Below are positions 1-6,173 of a stretch of DNA of 6,474 bases, piece after piece. The first letter of the stretch is position 1, and every line of letters starts with the position of its first letter. Both the position numbers and the translations under genes were made by a program. Under the pieces are notes generated by a model, which was not told the origin of the DNA, did no database searches, and saw only the letters and a list, made by a program, of their open reading frames with translations. Location: positions 1 through 6,474 of the forward strand of contig JAGSYM010000064.1 in NCBI GenBank assembly GCA_018262395.1. Direction: 5' to 3'. Source of the stretch: Nitrospirota bacterium. GTDB taxonomy: Bacteria; Nitrospirota; Thermodesulfovibrionia; Thermodesulfovibrionales; SM23-35.

Positions 1-176
1 TTATAAAAAGGCCTCTCCTTGTGAATGATATAGAAACCTTTTGCTTCATCCAAGGACATCCTGAGCATCCGTATTGCAGCAATCCTGAGTCCCTGCTGTT
101 CAAACCTTTTTATCACTTCACCGATGAGGTTTTTCTTTACTCCGTCTGGTTTTACGATTGATAAAGTTCTCTCCAT
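1..176 (-). CDS. ndk: Nucleoside diphosphate kinase, N-terminal part (cut by window edge)
   Basis: This cytosolic enzyme moves the gamma-phosphate of ATP onto nucleoside diphosphates through a phosphohistidine intermediate. The first 58 codons are present and begin [20 protein letters not shown], the family's hallmark N-terminus with the nucleotide-site Lys9 in the VKPDG motif. Further on, RFEQQGLRI and a segment ending HKERPFY (residues 52-58) also match the family. The catalytic histidine, near residue 115 in family members, lies beyond the window, so an intact C-terminus cannot be confirmed. The ATG at 176 is supported by a GGAGGA Shine-Dalgarno three bases upstream. Only 10 bases separate it from the mdh stop codon, so it is very likely co-transcribed with mdh. 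I see no damage in the visible part. Confidence 0.95.
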   Translation of the reverse strand, partial: MERTLSIVKPDGVKKNLIGEVIKRFEQQGLRIAAIRMLRMSLDEAKGFYIIHKERPFY

Positions 177-179
177 GTG

Positions 180-185
180 TCCTCC
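180..185 (-). promoter_or_regulatory. Ribosome binding site of ndk
   Basis: GGAGGA on the minus strand, three bases before the ndk ATG, fills almost the whole 10-base mdh-ndk gap. It fixes the ndk start and suggests that ndk is translated efficiently from the same message as mdh. Confidence 0.75.
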
Positions 186-186
186 G

Positions 187-1113
187 CTATATTGAAAGTT
201 TCTCAACCAATTTTCTGACAGTTGCGCTGGATTTTCTGAACTGAGCCTTTTCTTCCTTTGTTAGTTTTACCTCAACGATCTTTTCAACACCCTTTTCTCC
301 AAGTATAACGGGCACACCCATGTAAATGTCCTTTATCCCATACTCTCCGTTCAGAAACGCAGCGCAGGGAAGTACCCGTTGCTCATCAAGCATAATAGAT
401 TTTACCATCTGGAACGTTGATGCAGCCGGTGCATAATAAGCGCTCCCTGATTTCAGAAAGGAAACTATTTCCGCGCCGCCATTTCTTGTGCGCTCTATCA
501 GCGCCGCGATTTTCTTTTTTGGAAGGATTTCAGGTAATGGTATTCCTTTCACGGTCGTAAATCTGGGAAGCGGGAGCATGTCATCGCCATGGCCCCCAAG
601 TACTGTAGCTTCAATATCTTCAGGTGATACGTGCAACTCCCACGCAAGGAATGCCGCCAGCCTCGAAGCGTCAAGAATACCTCCCATTCCCATAACCCGC
701 CGGCAGGAAAACTCTGTGGTTTTCCACGCGAGTTGAGCCATAACATCCATGGGATTTGTCACGACAATGATGATCGAGTTCGGAGAATGTTTTGCAATCT
801 CAATGCATGCCGCTCTTACGATATCGGCATTTGCATGAAGCAGATCGCTCCGTGACATCCCGGGCTTTCTGGCAAGCCCTGCAGTGATGACAACAAGATC
901 AGAATCTGCTGTATCAGAGTATCTGTTTGTCCCTCTGATCATAGCCGATGAATTCCAGAGCGGACACGCTTCTGCCATGTCCAGGGCCTTCCCCTGGGGC
1001 ATACCCTCGACGATATCAAAAAGCACAACGTCGGCTATCCCCGACTGCACAATCAGTTGCGCTGTTGTAGCACCGACATTGCCTGCTCCTATCACTGATA
1101 TTTTTTTCTTCAT
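187..1113 (-). CDS. mdh: NAD-dependent malate dehydrogenase (LDH-like type)
   Basis: It interconverts malate and oxaloacetate with NAD(H). The 308 residues are full length for the LDH-like MDH family. Visible features are the Rossmann loop GAGNVG (9-14), Asp33 at the end of strand 2 (NAD preference), MPQGKALDM (38-46), the active-site loop ARKPGMSR with Arg82 and Arg88, Asn120 in TNPMD, Asp148 and Arg151 in the DASRL segment, and the proton-relay His175 in [12 protein letters not shown]. Arg in the specificity loop, where lactate dehydrogenases carry Gln, favours malate over lactate. The start is chosen because [11 protein letters not shown] is the canonical N-terminus, although no Shine-Dalgarno is visible. 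It follows the CBS-domain gene by 58 bases and precedes ndk by 10. In this context it would supply oxaloacetate to the citrate-forming enzyme of the same gene group. Function is secure; lactate activity is unlikely. Confidence 0.95.
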   Translation of the reverse strand: MKKKISVIGAGNVGATTAQLIVQSGIADVVLFDIVEGMPQGKALDMAEACPLWNSSAMIRGTNRYSDTADSDLVVITAGLARKPGMSRSDLLHANADIVRAACIEIAKHSPNSIIIVVTNPMDVMAQLAWKTTEFSCRRVMGMGGILDASRLAAFLAWELHVSPEDIEATVLGGHGDDMLPLPRFTTVKGIPLPEILPKKKIAALIERTRNGGAEIVSFLKSGSAYYAPAASTFQMVKSIMLDEQRVLPCAAFLNGEYGIKDIYMGVPVILGEKGVEKIVEVKLTKEEKAQFRKSSATVRKLVEKLSI

Positions 1114-1124
1114 GGCGGACTAAA

Positions 1125-1154
1125 ATTATATAAGATAGCTGAAAAGAATAGCAA
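1125..1154 (-). promoter_or_regulatory. Candidate sigma70-type promoter before mdh
   Basis: On the minus strand a perfect TATAAT (1125-1130) lies 18 bases downstream of TTGCTA (1149-1154, four of six matches to TTGACA). Transcription from it would start near 1118, only about five bases before the mdh ATG, and there is no Shine-Dalgarno there. Either mdh has a nearly leaderless transcript or the match is chance in an AT-rich gap and mdh is read through from upstream. Confidence 0.3.
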
Positions 1155-1171
1155 GAAAACGGCAGTTGATA

Positions 1172-2470
1172 CTATTCTGCGGCAACTTCTTCGGGGAGTA
1201 TTTCGAGTTTAATCTTGGAAATCCTCTGCCCCACCATCTCTGATATCGTTATCCTCTTCCCCTCGATATCGACAACGTCACCGACTTTGGGAATTTTTTG
1301 AAGGGTTGTGAGCAAAAAGCCACTGAGGGTTTCGTATTCGGTGGATTCGGGAATATCTATATGGTGATCCTCCTTTAGATCGCGTATGCTGATTGACGCA
1401 TCAACAAGTAATATGCCTCCCCCAAGCTGAACGACGGGACTCTCAACATCGTATTCATCCCTGATCTCTCCAACAATCTCTTCGAGGAGATCCTCCATGG
1501 TTACAATCCCCGAAACACCGCCATATTCATCGATGACCAAAGCCATGTGCACGCGCTTCCGCTGCATTTCCCTGAGGAGGTTGCTAATTTTCAAGGTCTC
1601 AGGAATAAAAAAAGGCGGTTTCATGAGTTTTCTTATATCAACAGATCCTTTTGCCAGGGCATTCAGGAAGTCCTTGACGTACAAGATTCCCCTGATGTCA
1701 TTCAGGTCTTTCCCAATGACAGGATAGCGGGAGAATTGTTCCTCGGTAATAACTGTTTTTATTGCATCGACGGGCATGTTTACACTAATGGTTACCATCT
1801 GTGTGGATGGTACCATGACCTCTTTGGCTGACATATCCGTAAATTCAAAGACACTATGAATGAGCGCCTCTTCAGTCGGTTCGAATATCCCCTGCTCACC
1901 CCCCTCTTTGATGAGCATCCGTACCTCTTCTTCCGTGATGGCTCTTCCTGCATGAGTTTTTTTACCGAAAGGTTTGAGAAGTATATTGGTACTGAACGTC
2001 AGGGACTTCACGAGAATGAATGCTGCCTTTGAAAAAACCTGGACCACTTTTGCGGTTTTCATCCCGATTCGCTCAGGGTTGGTCAAAGCAATGGATTTAG
2101 GGATCAGTTCTCCGAAGATAAGAAGAAAGTAGGTGATAACCAGCGTTATGAGCGCAATGGATATCCCTTCAGCAGAAGCAGCGATAGGTTCTATGGGAAT
2201 CTCCTGGATTGCCGGTTTGATGACCTGCACCGCGGTTGCACCTCCAATGGCGGCAGCAATTACTCCGGCGAAGGTTATGCCGATCTGAATCGTTGCAAGA
2301 AACCTGTCGGGATCTTCTTTGAATTTCTGCAGGATGAGGGCGTTTTTGTTGCCCTCTTCGACGAGCTGCCGGATCCTGATTCTCCGTGTCGCGACGACCG
2401 CAATTTCAGCGGCAGCAAAGAAGCCGTTTATGATGATGAAGATGATGATGAGAATAAAGTCAGGCCACAT
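1172..2470 (-). CDS. DUF21/CBS-pair/CorC-HlyC membrane protein (CNNM/CorC family)
   Basis: This family comprises inner-membrane proteins related to Mg2+/Co2+ efflux CorC/CNNM proteins, often annotated 'hemolysin C'; true haemolysis is doubtful. From the ATG at 2470 it has 432 residues. The N-terminal DUF21 domain shows a first membrane segment at about 3-25 (including an Ile-rich IIIFIIING run), hydrophobic segments near 64-84, 104-120 and 148-168, and the conserved FGELIPKS motif (119-126). A CBS pair follows: CBS1 at about 213-270 (KEVMVPSTQMV), CBS2 at about 285-340 (MALVIDEYGGVSGIVTMEDL). The C-terminal CorC_HlyC domain spans about 346-427. An in-frame TTG at 2476 would add two residues; ATG is preferred because neither start has a clear Shine-Dalgarno. 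The domain order is complete and undamaged. It lies between icd and mdh on the same strand. The ion transported cannot be told from sequence. Confidence 0.9.
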   Translation of the reverse strand: MWPDFILIIIFIIINGFFAAAEIAVVATRRIRIRQLVEEGNKNALILQKFKEDPDRFLATIQIGITFAGVIAAAIGGATAVQVIKPAIQEIPIEPIAASAEGISIALITLVITYFLLIFGELIPKSIALTNPERIGMKTAKVVQVFSKAAFILVKSLTFSTNILLKPFGKKTHAGRAITEEEVRMLIKEGGEQGIFEPTEEALIHSVFEFTDMSAKEVMVPSTQMVTISVNMPVDAIKTVITEEQFSRYPVIGKDLNDIRGILYVKDFLNALAKGSVDIRKLMKPPFFIPETLKISNLLREMQRKRVHMALVIDEYGGVSGIVTMEDLLEEIVGEIRDEYDVESPVVQLGGGILLVDASISIRDLKEDHHIDIPESTEYETLSGFLLTTLQKIPKVGDVVDIEGKRITISEMVGQRISKIKLEILPEEVAAE

Positions 2471-2556
2471 GTTCAAAGGTAAAAGGTTGGAGTTTTCTCT
2501 TAAACTGTGAAAAGGCTTCCTTGCGGAGGCAAATCCGTCTGATACTTATTTCACAA

Positions 2557-2641
2557 GTCATTCCCGCTTGTCGGGAACCCTTCTGGATACAAGAATATGC
2601 AGAGAAAACACCAAGAAAGATTCCGACCAAGCCGGAATGAC
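2557..2641. repeat. MITE-like or REP-like inverted-repeat element, about 85 bp
   Basis: The left end begins GTCATTCCCGCTTG (2557-2570). The right end read on the minus strand (2641-2628) begins GTCATTCCGGCTTG, so 13 of 14 positions match. Weaker ungapped similarity continues for about 14 more bases at each end (9 of 14). Each end is also a small hairpin: TTCCCG/CGGGAA with a 5-base loop at 2561-2577, and TTCCG/CGGAA with a 7-base loop at 2621-2637. The core is AT-rich, has no coding potential, and no clear target-site duplication flanks it. The TCATTCCCG...CGGGAA style resembles short palindromic repeats dispersed in many bacterial genomes. Copy number cannot be judged from one window. Confidence 0.6.
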
Positions 2642-2700
2642 ATGGTGCAATACCAATTGCTTTTTTTAGATTTATCAGCAGTTTTTGAATGTTCACTCTG

Positions 2701-2739
2701 TGGATTTGTTTTGGATTTCGAATGTTGGATTCGGAATTT
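2701..2739. repeat. Degenerate GGATT-type short direct repeats
   Basis: TGGATTT occurs at 2701-2707 and 2712-2718, and TTGGATTCGGAATTT follows at 2725-2739, with TTCGAA between them. It looks like a decayed low-complexity repeat tract of the kind found between genes, not a coding or RNA feature. No function can be assigned. Confidence 0.4.
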
Positions 2740-2794
2740 AATCTGGTATGCGGAGGTTCTGCTATTGATGAACTGTCGCTTTCCATAGTATGGG

Positions 2795-3871
2795 TTACTT
2801 CATTCGGGCGATGATTGCATCGGCCATCCCCGATGTGGTTGCAGCAGAGGGGTCATCAGGCTTGGGTTTGAGGTCATAGGTGACGTCTTTCCCCTCCTCA
2901 ATGACGGAAGCAACAGCCTGTTCCAATCGATCTGCAGCTTTGAACTCAGCCAAATGTCTAAGCATCATGACACCTGAAAGTATCATAGCAAGAGGATTGA
3001 CTTTGTTCAACCCTTTGTATTTCGGGGCGCTTCCATGAACCGGCTCGAATACAGCATAGTGTTCTCCGAGATTTGCACCGGGTGCAACACCCAGCCCGCC
3101 GATAAGCCCTGCTGCCAGATCTGAAATAATATCTCCGTAAAGATTGGGAAGGACGATCACATCATAGAGTTCAGGTTTCTGGACAAGCTGCATGCACATG
3201 TTGTCGACAATACGATCTTCGAATTCTATATCGGGATACTTTGATGCCACATTGCGTGAGGTCTCAAGAAAAAGCCCGTCTGAGTATTTCATAATATTTG
3301 CCTTATGGACAGCAGTAACCTTTTTCCGTTTATTGCCCCTCGCATATTCGAATGCATACCGCACAATCCGTTCCGTCCCATAAACAGATATCGGTTTGAT
3401 GCTGATTCCTGAGTCTGACCTGATGGCTTTTCCTGTTAATTCCTGAATGAGCTGGATGACTCTTTGAGCATCTTGAGTGCCTTTTTCGAATTCGATACCG
3501 GCATAAAGGTCTTCTGTATTTTCGCGAATAATGACAAGATCAATGTCCTGGAATCGCGTCCTGACACCACGAAAGGTCCTGGATGGTCTCAGGCAACAAT
3601 AGAGATCCAAAACCTGCCGCAAGGTAACATTGACACTCCTGAACCCAGTCCCAACGGGAGTGGTAACCGGACCTTTGATTGCGACCTTGTTCTTTTTTAT
3701 TGAATCAATCACCCTCGTGGGCAAGGGTGTACCTTCTTTTTCGAAAACATCGAGGCCTGCTTCCTGGATATCCCATTGGATAGGTACCCCGGTCGCCTCA
3801 AGAACTTTTCTTGTTGCCTCGGATATCTCGGGTCCGGTGCCGTCTCCAGGAATTAAGGTAATGGTATACAT
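2795..3871 (-). CDS. icd: Isocitrate dehydrogenase, decarboxylating (IDH/IPMDH/HICDH superfamily)
   Basis: It oxidatively decarboxylates isocitrate to 2-oxoglutarate. At 358 residues it has the compact length of NAD-IDH and IPMDH enzymes. The substrate loop [21 protein letters not shown] (77-96, in part) carries Ser79, Asn81, Arg85 and Arg95, matching the Ser113/Asn115/Arg119/Arg129 set of E. coli Icd, which binds isocitrate. Isopropylmalate and homoisocitrate dehydrogenases lack the S-x-N-x-x-LR pattern. Other expected residues are Arg116 and Tyr123 in [12 protein letters not shown], Lys190, Asp223, and Asp247/Asp251 in NLYGDIISD. The coenzyme loop reads HGSAPKYKG (279-287), with Lys284, Tyr285, Val291 and Tyr332 equivalent to NADP determinants of E. 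coli Icd, so NADP use is possible. The ATG directly follows the TAG of the upstream gene, with GGTGA eight bases before it. Isocitrate is a confident substrate call; the coenzyme is not. Confidence 0.87.
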   Translation of the reverse strand: MYTITLIPGDGTGPEISEATRKVLEATGVPIQWDIQEAGLDVFEKEGTPLPTRVIDSIKKNKVAIKGPVTTPVGTGFRSVNVTLRQVLDLYCCLRPSRTFRGVRTRFQDIDLVIIRENTEDLYAGIEFEKGTQDAQRVIQLIQELTGKAIRSDSGISIKPISVYGTERIVRYAFEYARGNKRKKVTAVHKANIMKYSDGLFLETSRNVASKYPDIEFEDRIVDNMCMQLVQKPELYDVIVLPNLYGDIISDLAAGLIGGLGVAPGANLGEHYAVFEPVHGSAPKYKGLNKVNPLAMILSGVMMLRHLAEFKAADRLEQAVASVIEEGKDVTYDLKPKPDDPSAATTSGMADAIIARMK

Positions 3872-5107
3872 CTACATATTCACCGTGAGTATTTTTTGTA
3901 CCAAGTCCGGATAGGTTGCGGCTAATCTCAGTTCGTCATCCGTCAATGGCTTTTGGGTATGGAGGTTTGCATATTGTACAAGTTCAAGCACTTTCCTAGC
4001 CTCATTGTCATCATGGAAATGGATACCGAGCTTGTCATACACATACCTGAATCCTTTGATCCCTCCGTATTCTCCGGTTGTTATGATCCGCCCGGTTTCC
4101 GCAAGTTCAGGCTCACCTCTTCCGACATCTTCAGGGTCATACAGTTCGTAATTTCGCCTGTCTTTCAGAGCACCGTCTGCGTGGATCCCTGATTCATGTG
4201 CAAAGGCATTTGCCCCTATGCCGGGCTGATTAATCGGAATGGGTATATTGAACGCATAGGAGGCATATCTGCCGATTTTCCACGCTTTACTCAGGTCAAC
4301 ATGCTCATCCAGAGGGAGTTTATCTTTCAGGCCGTGCGAGAATTTCAGCGCGAGAATTGTTGATACCAGATCACAGTTGCCGCAGCGCTCACCGTAACCG
4401 TTGATCGTGGTATTAATATACGAGTCGACTCCCACTTCTCCCGCTCCCTGTGCCCCTGCAATGGATACAGCCTCAGCCATGCCGAGGTCATTATGGCAGT
4501 GCATTTCCAGGGGGAATTTTGTCGCAAGCGCCAAGGCCTTTGCACGTTCGTAAATTGTTATCGGGTCATCGGTACCAAGCGTATCACAATATCTGAAGCG
4601 GTCTGCGCCTGCCTCTTTTCCTGCAAGGGTAAATTCTATGAGTCTGTCAAGCTCTGTTCTCGAAGCGTCCTCTGCATTGATACCTACGGTTTCTGCGCCC
4701 AGTTCTCTTGCCGTTTTAGCAGCCTCAACGAGGGATTTGATGATGTCTTTAAACGACCGTTTCCCCTGAAACTTGCCCTTAATCATAATTTCCGAGGTAG
4801 ACATTGAAATATTGAGGTGCTTGAGTTCAGGACAGTTTTTAAAACTCAATCTGACATCTTCGGGAATTGCCCTGCACCAACCTTCGAGGTGAGTCCTCTT
4901 TATGGCACCAAGTTTCACCAGTTCGAGATTCGCATTGATATAGTTGATCTCATGTTTTAAGGTTGGGAAGCCGATCTCGCTCTGGAACAGACCCATCTCA
5001 TCGAGATAGATATTGAGCATCGTCTTTGAAAGTTTTGGGAGGAGAATTCTTGACGTCTGCACTCCATCCCTGTTTGTCACGTCAATCAGATATACTTTGC
5101 CTTTCAT
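3872..5107 (-). CDS. Homocitrate synthase-family acyltransferase, probable Re-citrate synthase
   Basis: Members of this HMGL-like TIM-barrel family (homocitrate, isopropylmalate and Re-citrate synthases) condense acetyl-CoA with a 2-oxoacid. The barrel shows the strand-1 motif D-V-T-N-RDG-V-Q (9-17) with Arg13 and Asp14, Glu44 in SEIGFP, metal-binding His203 and His205 with Asn206 in MHCHND, GYGERCGN (237-244), and AHESGIHADG (303-312). At 411 residues it lacks the C-terminal LeuA regulatory domain, arguing against leuA. Three products remain: homocitrate (nifV or lysine route), isopropylmalate, or citrate. The next gene, joined stop-to-start, carries isocitrate-specific residues, and mdh lies further down, so citrate is the best inference. 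Re-citrate synthases of this family are known from anaerobes such as Clostridium kluyveri. The strand-1 motif departs from the common DTTLRDG. Only a weak ribosome site precedes the ATG. The family is certain; the product is inferred from context. Confidence 0.78.
   Translation of the reverse strand: MKGKVYLIDVTNRDGVQTSRILLPKLSKTMLNIYLDEMGLFQSEIGFPTLKHEINYINANLELVKLGAIKRTHLEGWCRAIPEDVRLSFKNCPELKHLNISMSTSEIMIKGKFQGKRSFKDIIKSLVEAAKTARELGAETVGINAEDASRTELDRLIEFTLAGKEAGADRFRYCDTLGTDDPITIYERAKALALATKFPLEMHCHNDLGMAEAVSIAGAQGAGEVGVDSYINTTINGYGERCGNCDLVSTILALKFSHGLKDKLPLDEHVDLSKAWKIGRYASYAFNIPIPINQPGIGANAFAHESGIHADGALKDRRNYELYDPEDVGRGEPELAETGRIITTGEYGGIKGFRYVYDKLGIHFHDDNEARKVLELVQYANLHTQKPLTDDELRLAATYPDLVQKILTVNM
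3880..3884 (-). promoter_or_regulatory. Ribosome binding site of icd inside the upstream gene
   Basis: GGTGA on the minus strand lies within the last codons of the synthase gene, eight bases before the icd ATG. The two genes meet as TAGATG with no spacer, so icd is probably translated by coupling or re-initiation as well as through this modest site. Confidence 0.5.
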
Positions 5108-5133
5108 GTTATTATGTCTCTTTCTTAAAAAAC

Positions 5134-5151
5134 TTTATCCCGCATGATAAA
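5134..5151. promoter_or_regulatory. Palindromic operator-like site
   Basis: TTTATC, six bases, then GATAAA forms a perfect 18-base interrupted palindrome. A second perfect pair, TATCCC (5136-5141) with GGGATA (5155-5160), overlaps it. The site covers the candidate -10 box of the synthase gene and lies about 27 bases before its ATG, a position suited to a repressor. The binding protein is unknown. Confidence 0.35.
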
Positions 5152-5170
5152 AGAGGGATATGGATTTCAA
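5144..5170 (-). promoter_or_regulatory. Candidate promoter of the synthase-icd unit
   Basis: On the minus strand TTGAAA (5165-5170, five of six to the -35 consensus) is followed after 15 bases by TATCAT (5144-5149, five of six to the -10 consensus). The spacer is one or two bases shorter than ideal. Transcription would begin near 5137, leaving a leader of about 30 bases. This is the best match upstream of the gene but is unproven. Confidence 0.35.
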
Positions 5171-5290
5171 TAGAACTTCGTATCAGATTACGATTATTGA
5201 AAAATCGTTGGCATATACACAACAGTTATTATTACCATAAATAGCTGAATTTTACAAGAATTACCGAGCTCTCATCATAAGATGCATCAA

Positions 5291-5341
5291 TAAAAACTGG
5301 AAAAGAGGGCCGCTCTTTGTTAAAATGAATGCCAGTTTTAA
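5291..5341. promoter_or_regulatory. Nested inverted repeat before fabG
   Basis: The outer arms AAAACTGG (5293-5300) and CCAGTTTT (5332-5339) are perfectly complementary over eight bases, and one further pair matches at 5291/5341. Inside lies a second perfect pair, AAAGAG (5302-5307) and CTCTTT (5313-5318), around a five-base loop. The structure ends ten bases before the fabG Shine-Dalgarno. It could be an operator pair or an mRNA leader structure controlling fabG. A TAAAAT hexamer (5321-5326) within it resembles a -10 box but has no good -35 partner. Confidence 0.45.
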
Positions 5342-5350
5342 GGCATATCG

Positions 5351-5357
5351 AAGGAGG
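5351..5357 (+). promoter_or_regulatory. Ribosome binding site deciding the fabG start
   Basis: AAGGAGG, a full anti-Shine-Dalgarno complement, lies three bases before the ATG at 5361. An in-frame ATG at 5325 would add 12 residues but has no ribosome site and falls inside the inverted repeat, so 5361 is preferred. Confidence 0.8.
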
Positions 5358-5360
5358 ATA

Positions 5361-6101
5361 ATGGACTTCAGGGGACAGGTTGGAATTGTAACCGGCGGTA
5401 CGCGCGGTATTGGAAATGCGATCGCAGCAAAGCTTGCTCAAAGGGGAGTAAATCTCGTAGTCGCAGCCCGCACGCGTGAAGCGGCTCATGAAGTTGCCGC
5501 ATCACTGTCAAATCACGGTGTTAAGGTGCTCGGGATGAAACTCGATGTATCGAATGCAGAAGAGGTAGAAAAGGTATTCGAAGAAACCCGGAAGGAGTTC
5601 GGTAGGATCGATATCCTGGTGAATAATGCAGGGATAACGAAAGACGGGCTGTTGATGAGGATGCGGGAGGATGCGTGGGACGCTGTTATGGACATCAACC
5701 TTAAAGGCGTCTTCCTGTGCTCGAGGGAGGCTGTCAAGGACATGACTAAGCAGCGGTATGGCAGAATTATCAATATTACCTCTGTTGCCGCATTTATGGG
5801 AAATCCGGGGCAGGCAAATTACAGTGCTTCAAAGGCAGGAATCGTTGGCTTTACCAAAACAGTTGCTCGTGAGTATGCGGTCAGAGGGATTACTGTCAAT
5901 GCGGTTGCTCCCGGTTTTATAGAAACTGCTATGACGGATGTTCTTCCGGCGAATATTAAGGATGATATGAAAAAAATGATCCCATTGGGAAGGTTTGGTA
6001 CCGTTGATGATGTGGCGCAGGCAGTTGTTTTTCTTGCATCACCGGATGCCGGGTATATCACTGGCCAGGTGATTCACGTGAATGGCGGAATGTACATGTA
6101 A
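5361..6101 (+). CDS. fabG: 3-oxoacyl-[acyl-carrier-protein] reductase
   Basis: It reduces 3-oxoacyl-ACP to (3R)-hydroxyacyl-ACP with NADPH in type II fatty acid elongation, in the cytosol. The 246 residues match the usual FabG length. Classical short-chain dehydrogenase features are all present: cofactor loop TGGTRGIG (11-18) with Arg15, and Arg37 after the second strand, typical of NADPH use; LDV (61-63), NNAG (88-91), and a catalytic tetrad of Asn113, Ser141, Tyr154 and Lys158 in the YSASK motif. PG (184-185) follows, and the protein ends GQVIHVNGGMYM. Starting at 5361 gives MDFRGQVGIVTGG, the normal family N-terminus. It is the first gene of a fabG-acpP-fabF run, with 84 bases before acpP. 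The neighbouring acpP makes FabG far more likely than a PHB-type acetoacetyl-CoA reductase or other SDR. Confidence 0.97.
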   Translation: MDFRGQVGIVTGGTRGIGNAIAAKLAQRGVNLVVAARTREAAHEVAASLSNHGVKVLGMKLDVSNAEEVEKVFEETRKEFGRIDILVNNAGITKDGLLMRMREDAWDAVMDINLKGVFLCSREAVKDMTKQRYGRIINITSVAAFMGNPGQANYSASKAGIVGFTKTVAREYAVRGITVNAVAPGFIETAMTDVLPANIKDDMKKMIPLGRFGTVDDVAQAVVFLASPDAGYITGQVIHVNGGMYM

Positions 6102-6173
6102 CAAGATACAGGATTGCATTTATTATCATCTGAATCATGCATCATGTATCGTAAAGCGTAAAATACGAATTGT

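Larger units (their letters stand above)
2477..2794. other. Non-coding gap between icd and the CBS-domain gene
   Basis: This is 318 bases without a credible gene. It holds an inverted-repeat element (2557-2641) and GGATT-type direct repeats (2701-2739). A short perfect palindrome, CCATAGTATGG (2783-2793), sits one base past the icd stop. A weak hairpin, GCTTCC/GGAGGC around a four-base loop (2515-2530), lies just upstream of the CBS gene. The 108-codon open frame on the minus strand crosses these repeats, starts without a ribosome site and resembles no protein I know. No strong promoter is evident before the CBS gene, so it is unclear whether the icd transcript continues through. Confidence 0.6.
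5108..5360. other. Divergent intergenic region between the citrate branch and fabG
   Basis: This AT-rich stretch of 253 bases separates the divergently transcribed synthase and fabG genes and must hold both promoters unless one is read from elsewhere. Besides the elements listed separately, it contains ACGATT/AATCGT arms (5190-5195 and 5203-5208). There is also a weak plus-strand promoter match, TTGGCA (5208-5213) with TATTAC (5230-5235) at 16 bases. No open frame with a ribosome site and no recognisable riboswitch was found. Confidence 0.6.

Noticed and set aside
884..1123. Open frames antisense to mdh, the synthase and other genes
   Set aside because: They lie wholly opposite well-supported conserved genes, lack ribosome sites and show no recognisable domains.
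2431..2455. ATC/GAT trinucleotide run near the start of the CBS gene
   Set aside because: It simply encodes the Ile-rich first membrane segment; there is no sign of a phase-variable repeat, since the run is interrupted and in frame.
2511..2530. Hairpin GCTTCC/GGAGGC as an intrinsic terminator before the CBS gene
   Set aside because: The stem is only six pairs, with a mismatch on the minus-strand RNA, and the following CTTTTC is not a convincing U-tract.
2460..2786. A 108-codon open frame on the minus strand upstream of the CBS-domain gene
   Set aside because: It runs through the inverted and direct repeats, overlaps the CBS gene start, has no ribosome site at its ATG, and its translation shows no domain. 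It is best explained as non-coding sequence.
2795..3871. 3-isopropylmalate or homoisocitrate dehydrogenase as the identity of the icd gene
   Set aside because: The S-x-N-x-x-LR substrate motif and the following LDLY..LRP context are those of isocitrate dehydrogenase.
3872..5107. 2-isopropylmalate synthase (leuA)
   Set aside because: The protein is about 100 residues shorter than typical LeuA, lacks the C-terminal leucine-binding domain, and has no leu genes nearby.
5325..5360. Longer fabG start at the ATG at 5325
   Set aside because: It would add 12 residues (MNASFKAYRRRI) not typical of FabG, lacks a ribosome site and lies inside the inverted repeat. The ATG at 5361 has AAGGAGG just upstream.
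6149..6168. TCGTA/TACGA inverted pair in the fabG-acpP gap
   Set aside because: Five-base arms with a ten-base loop in an AT-rich gap are expected by chance, and there is no U-tract for a terminator.
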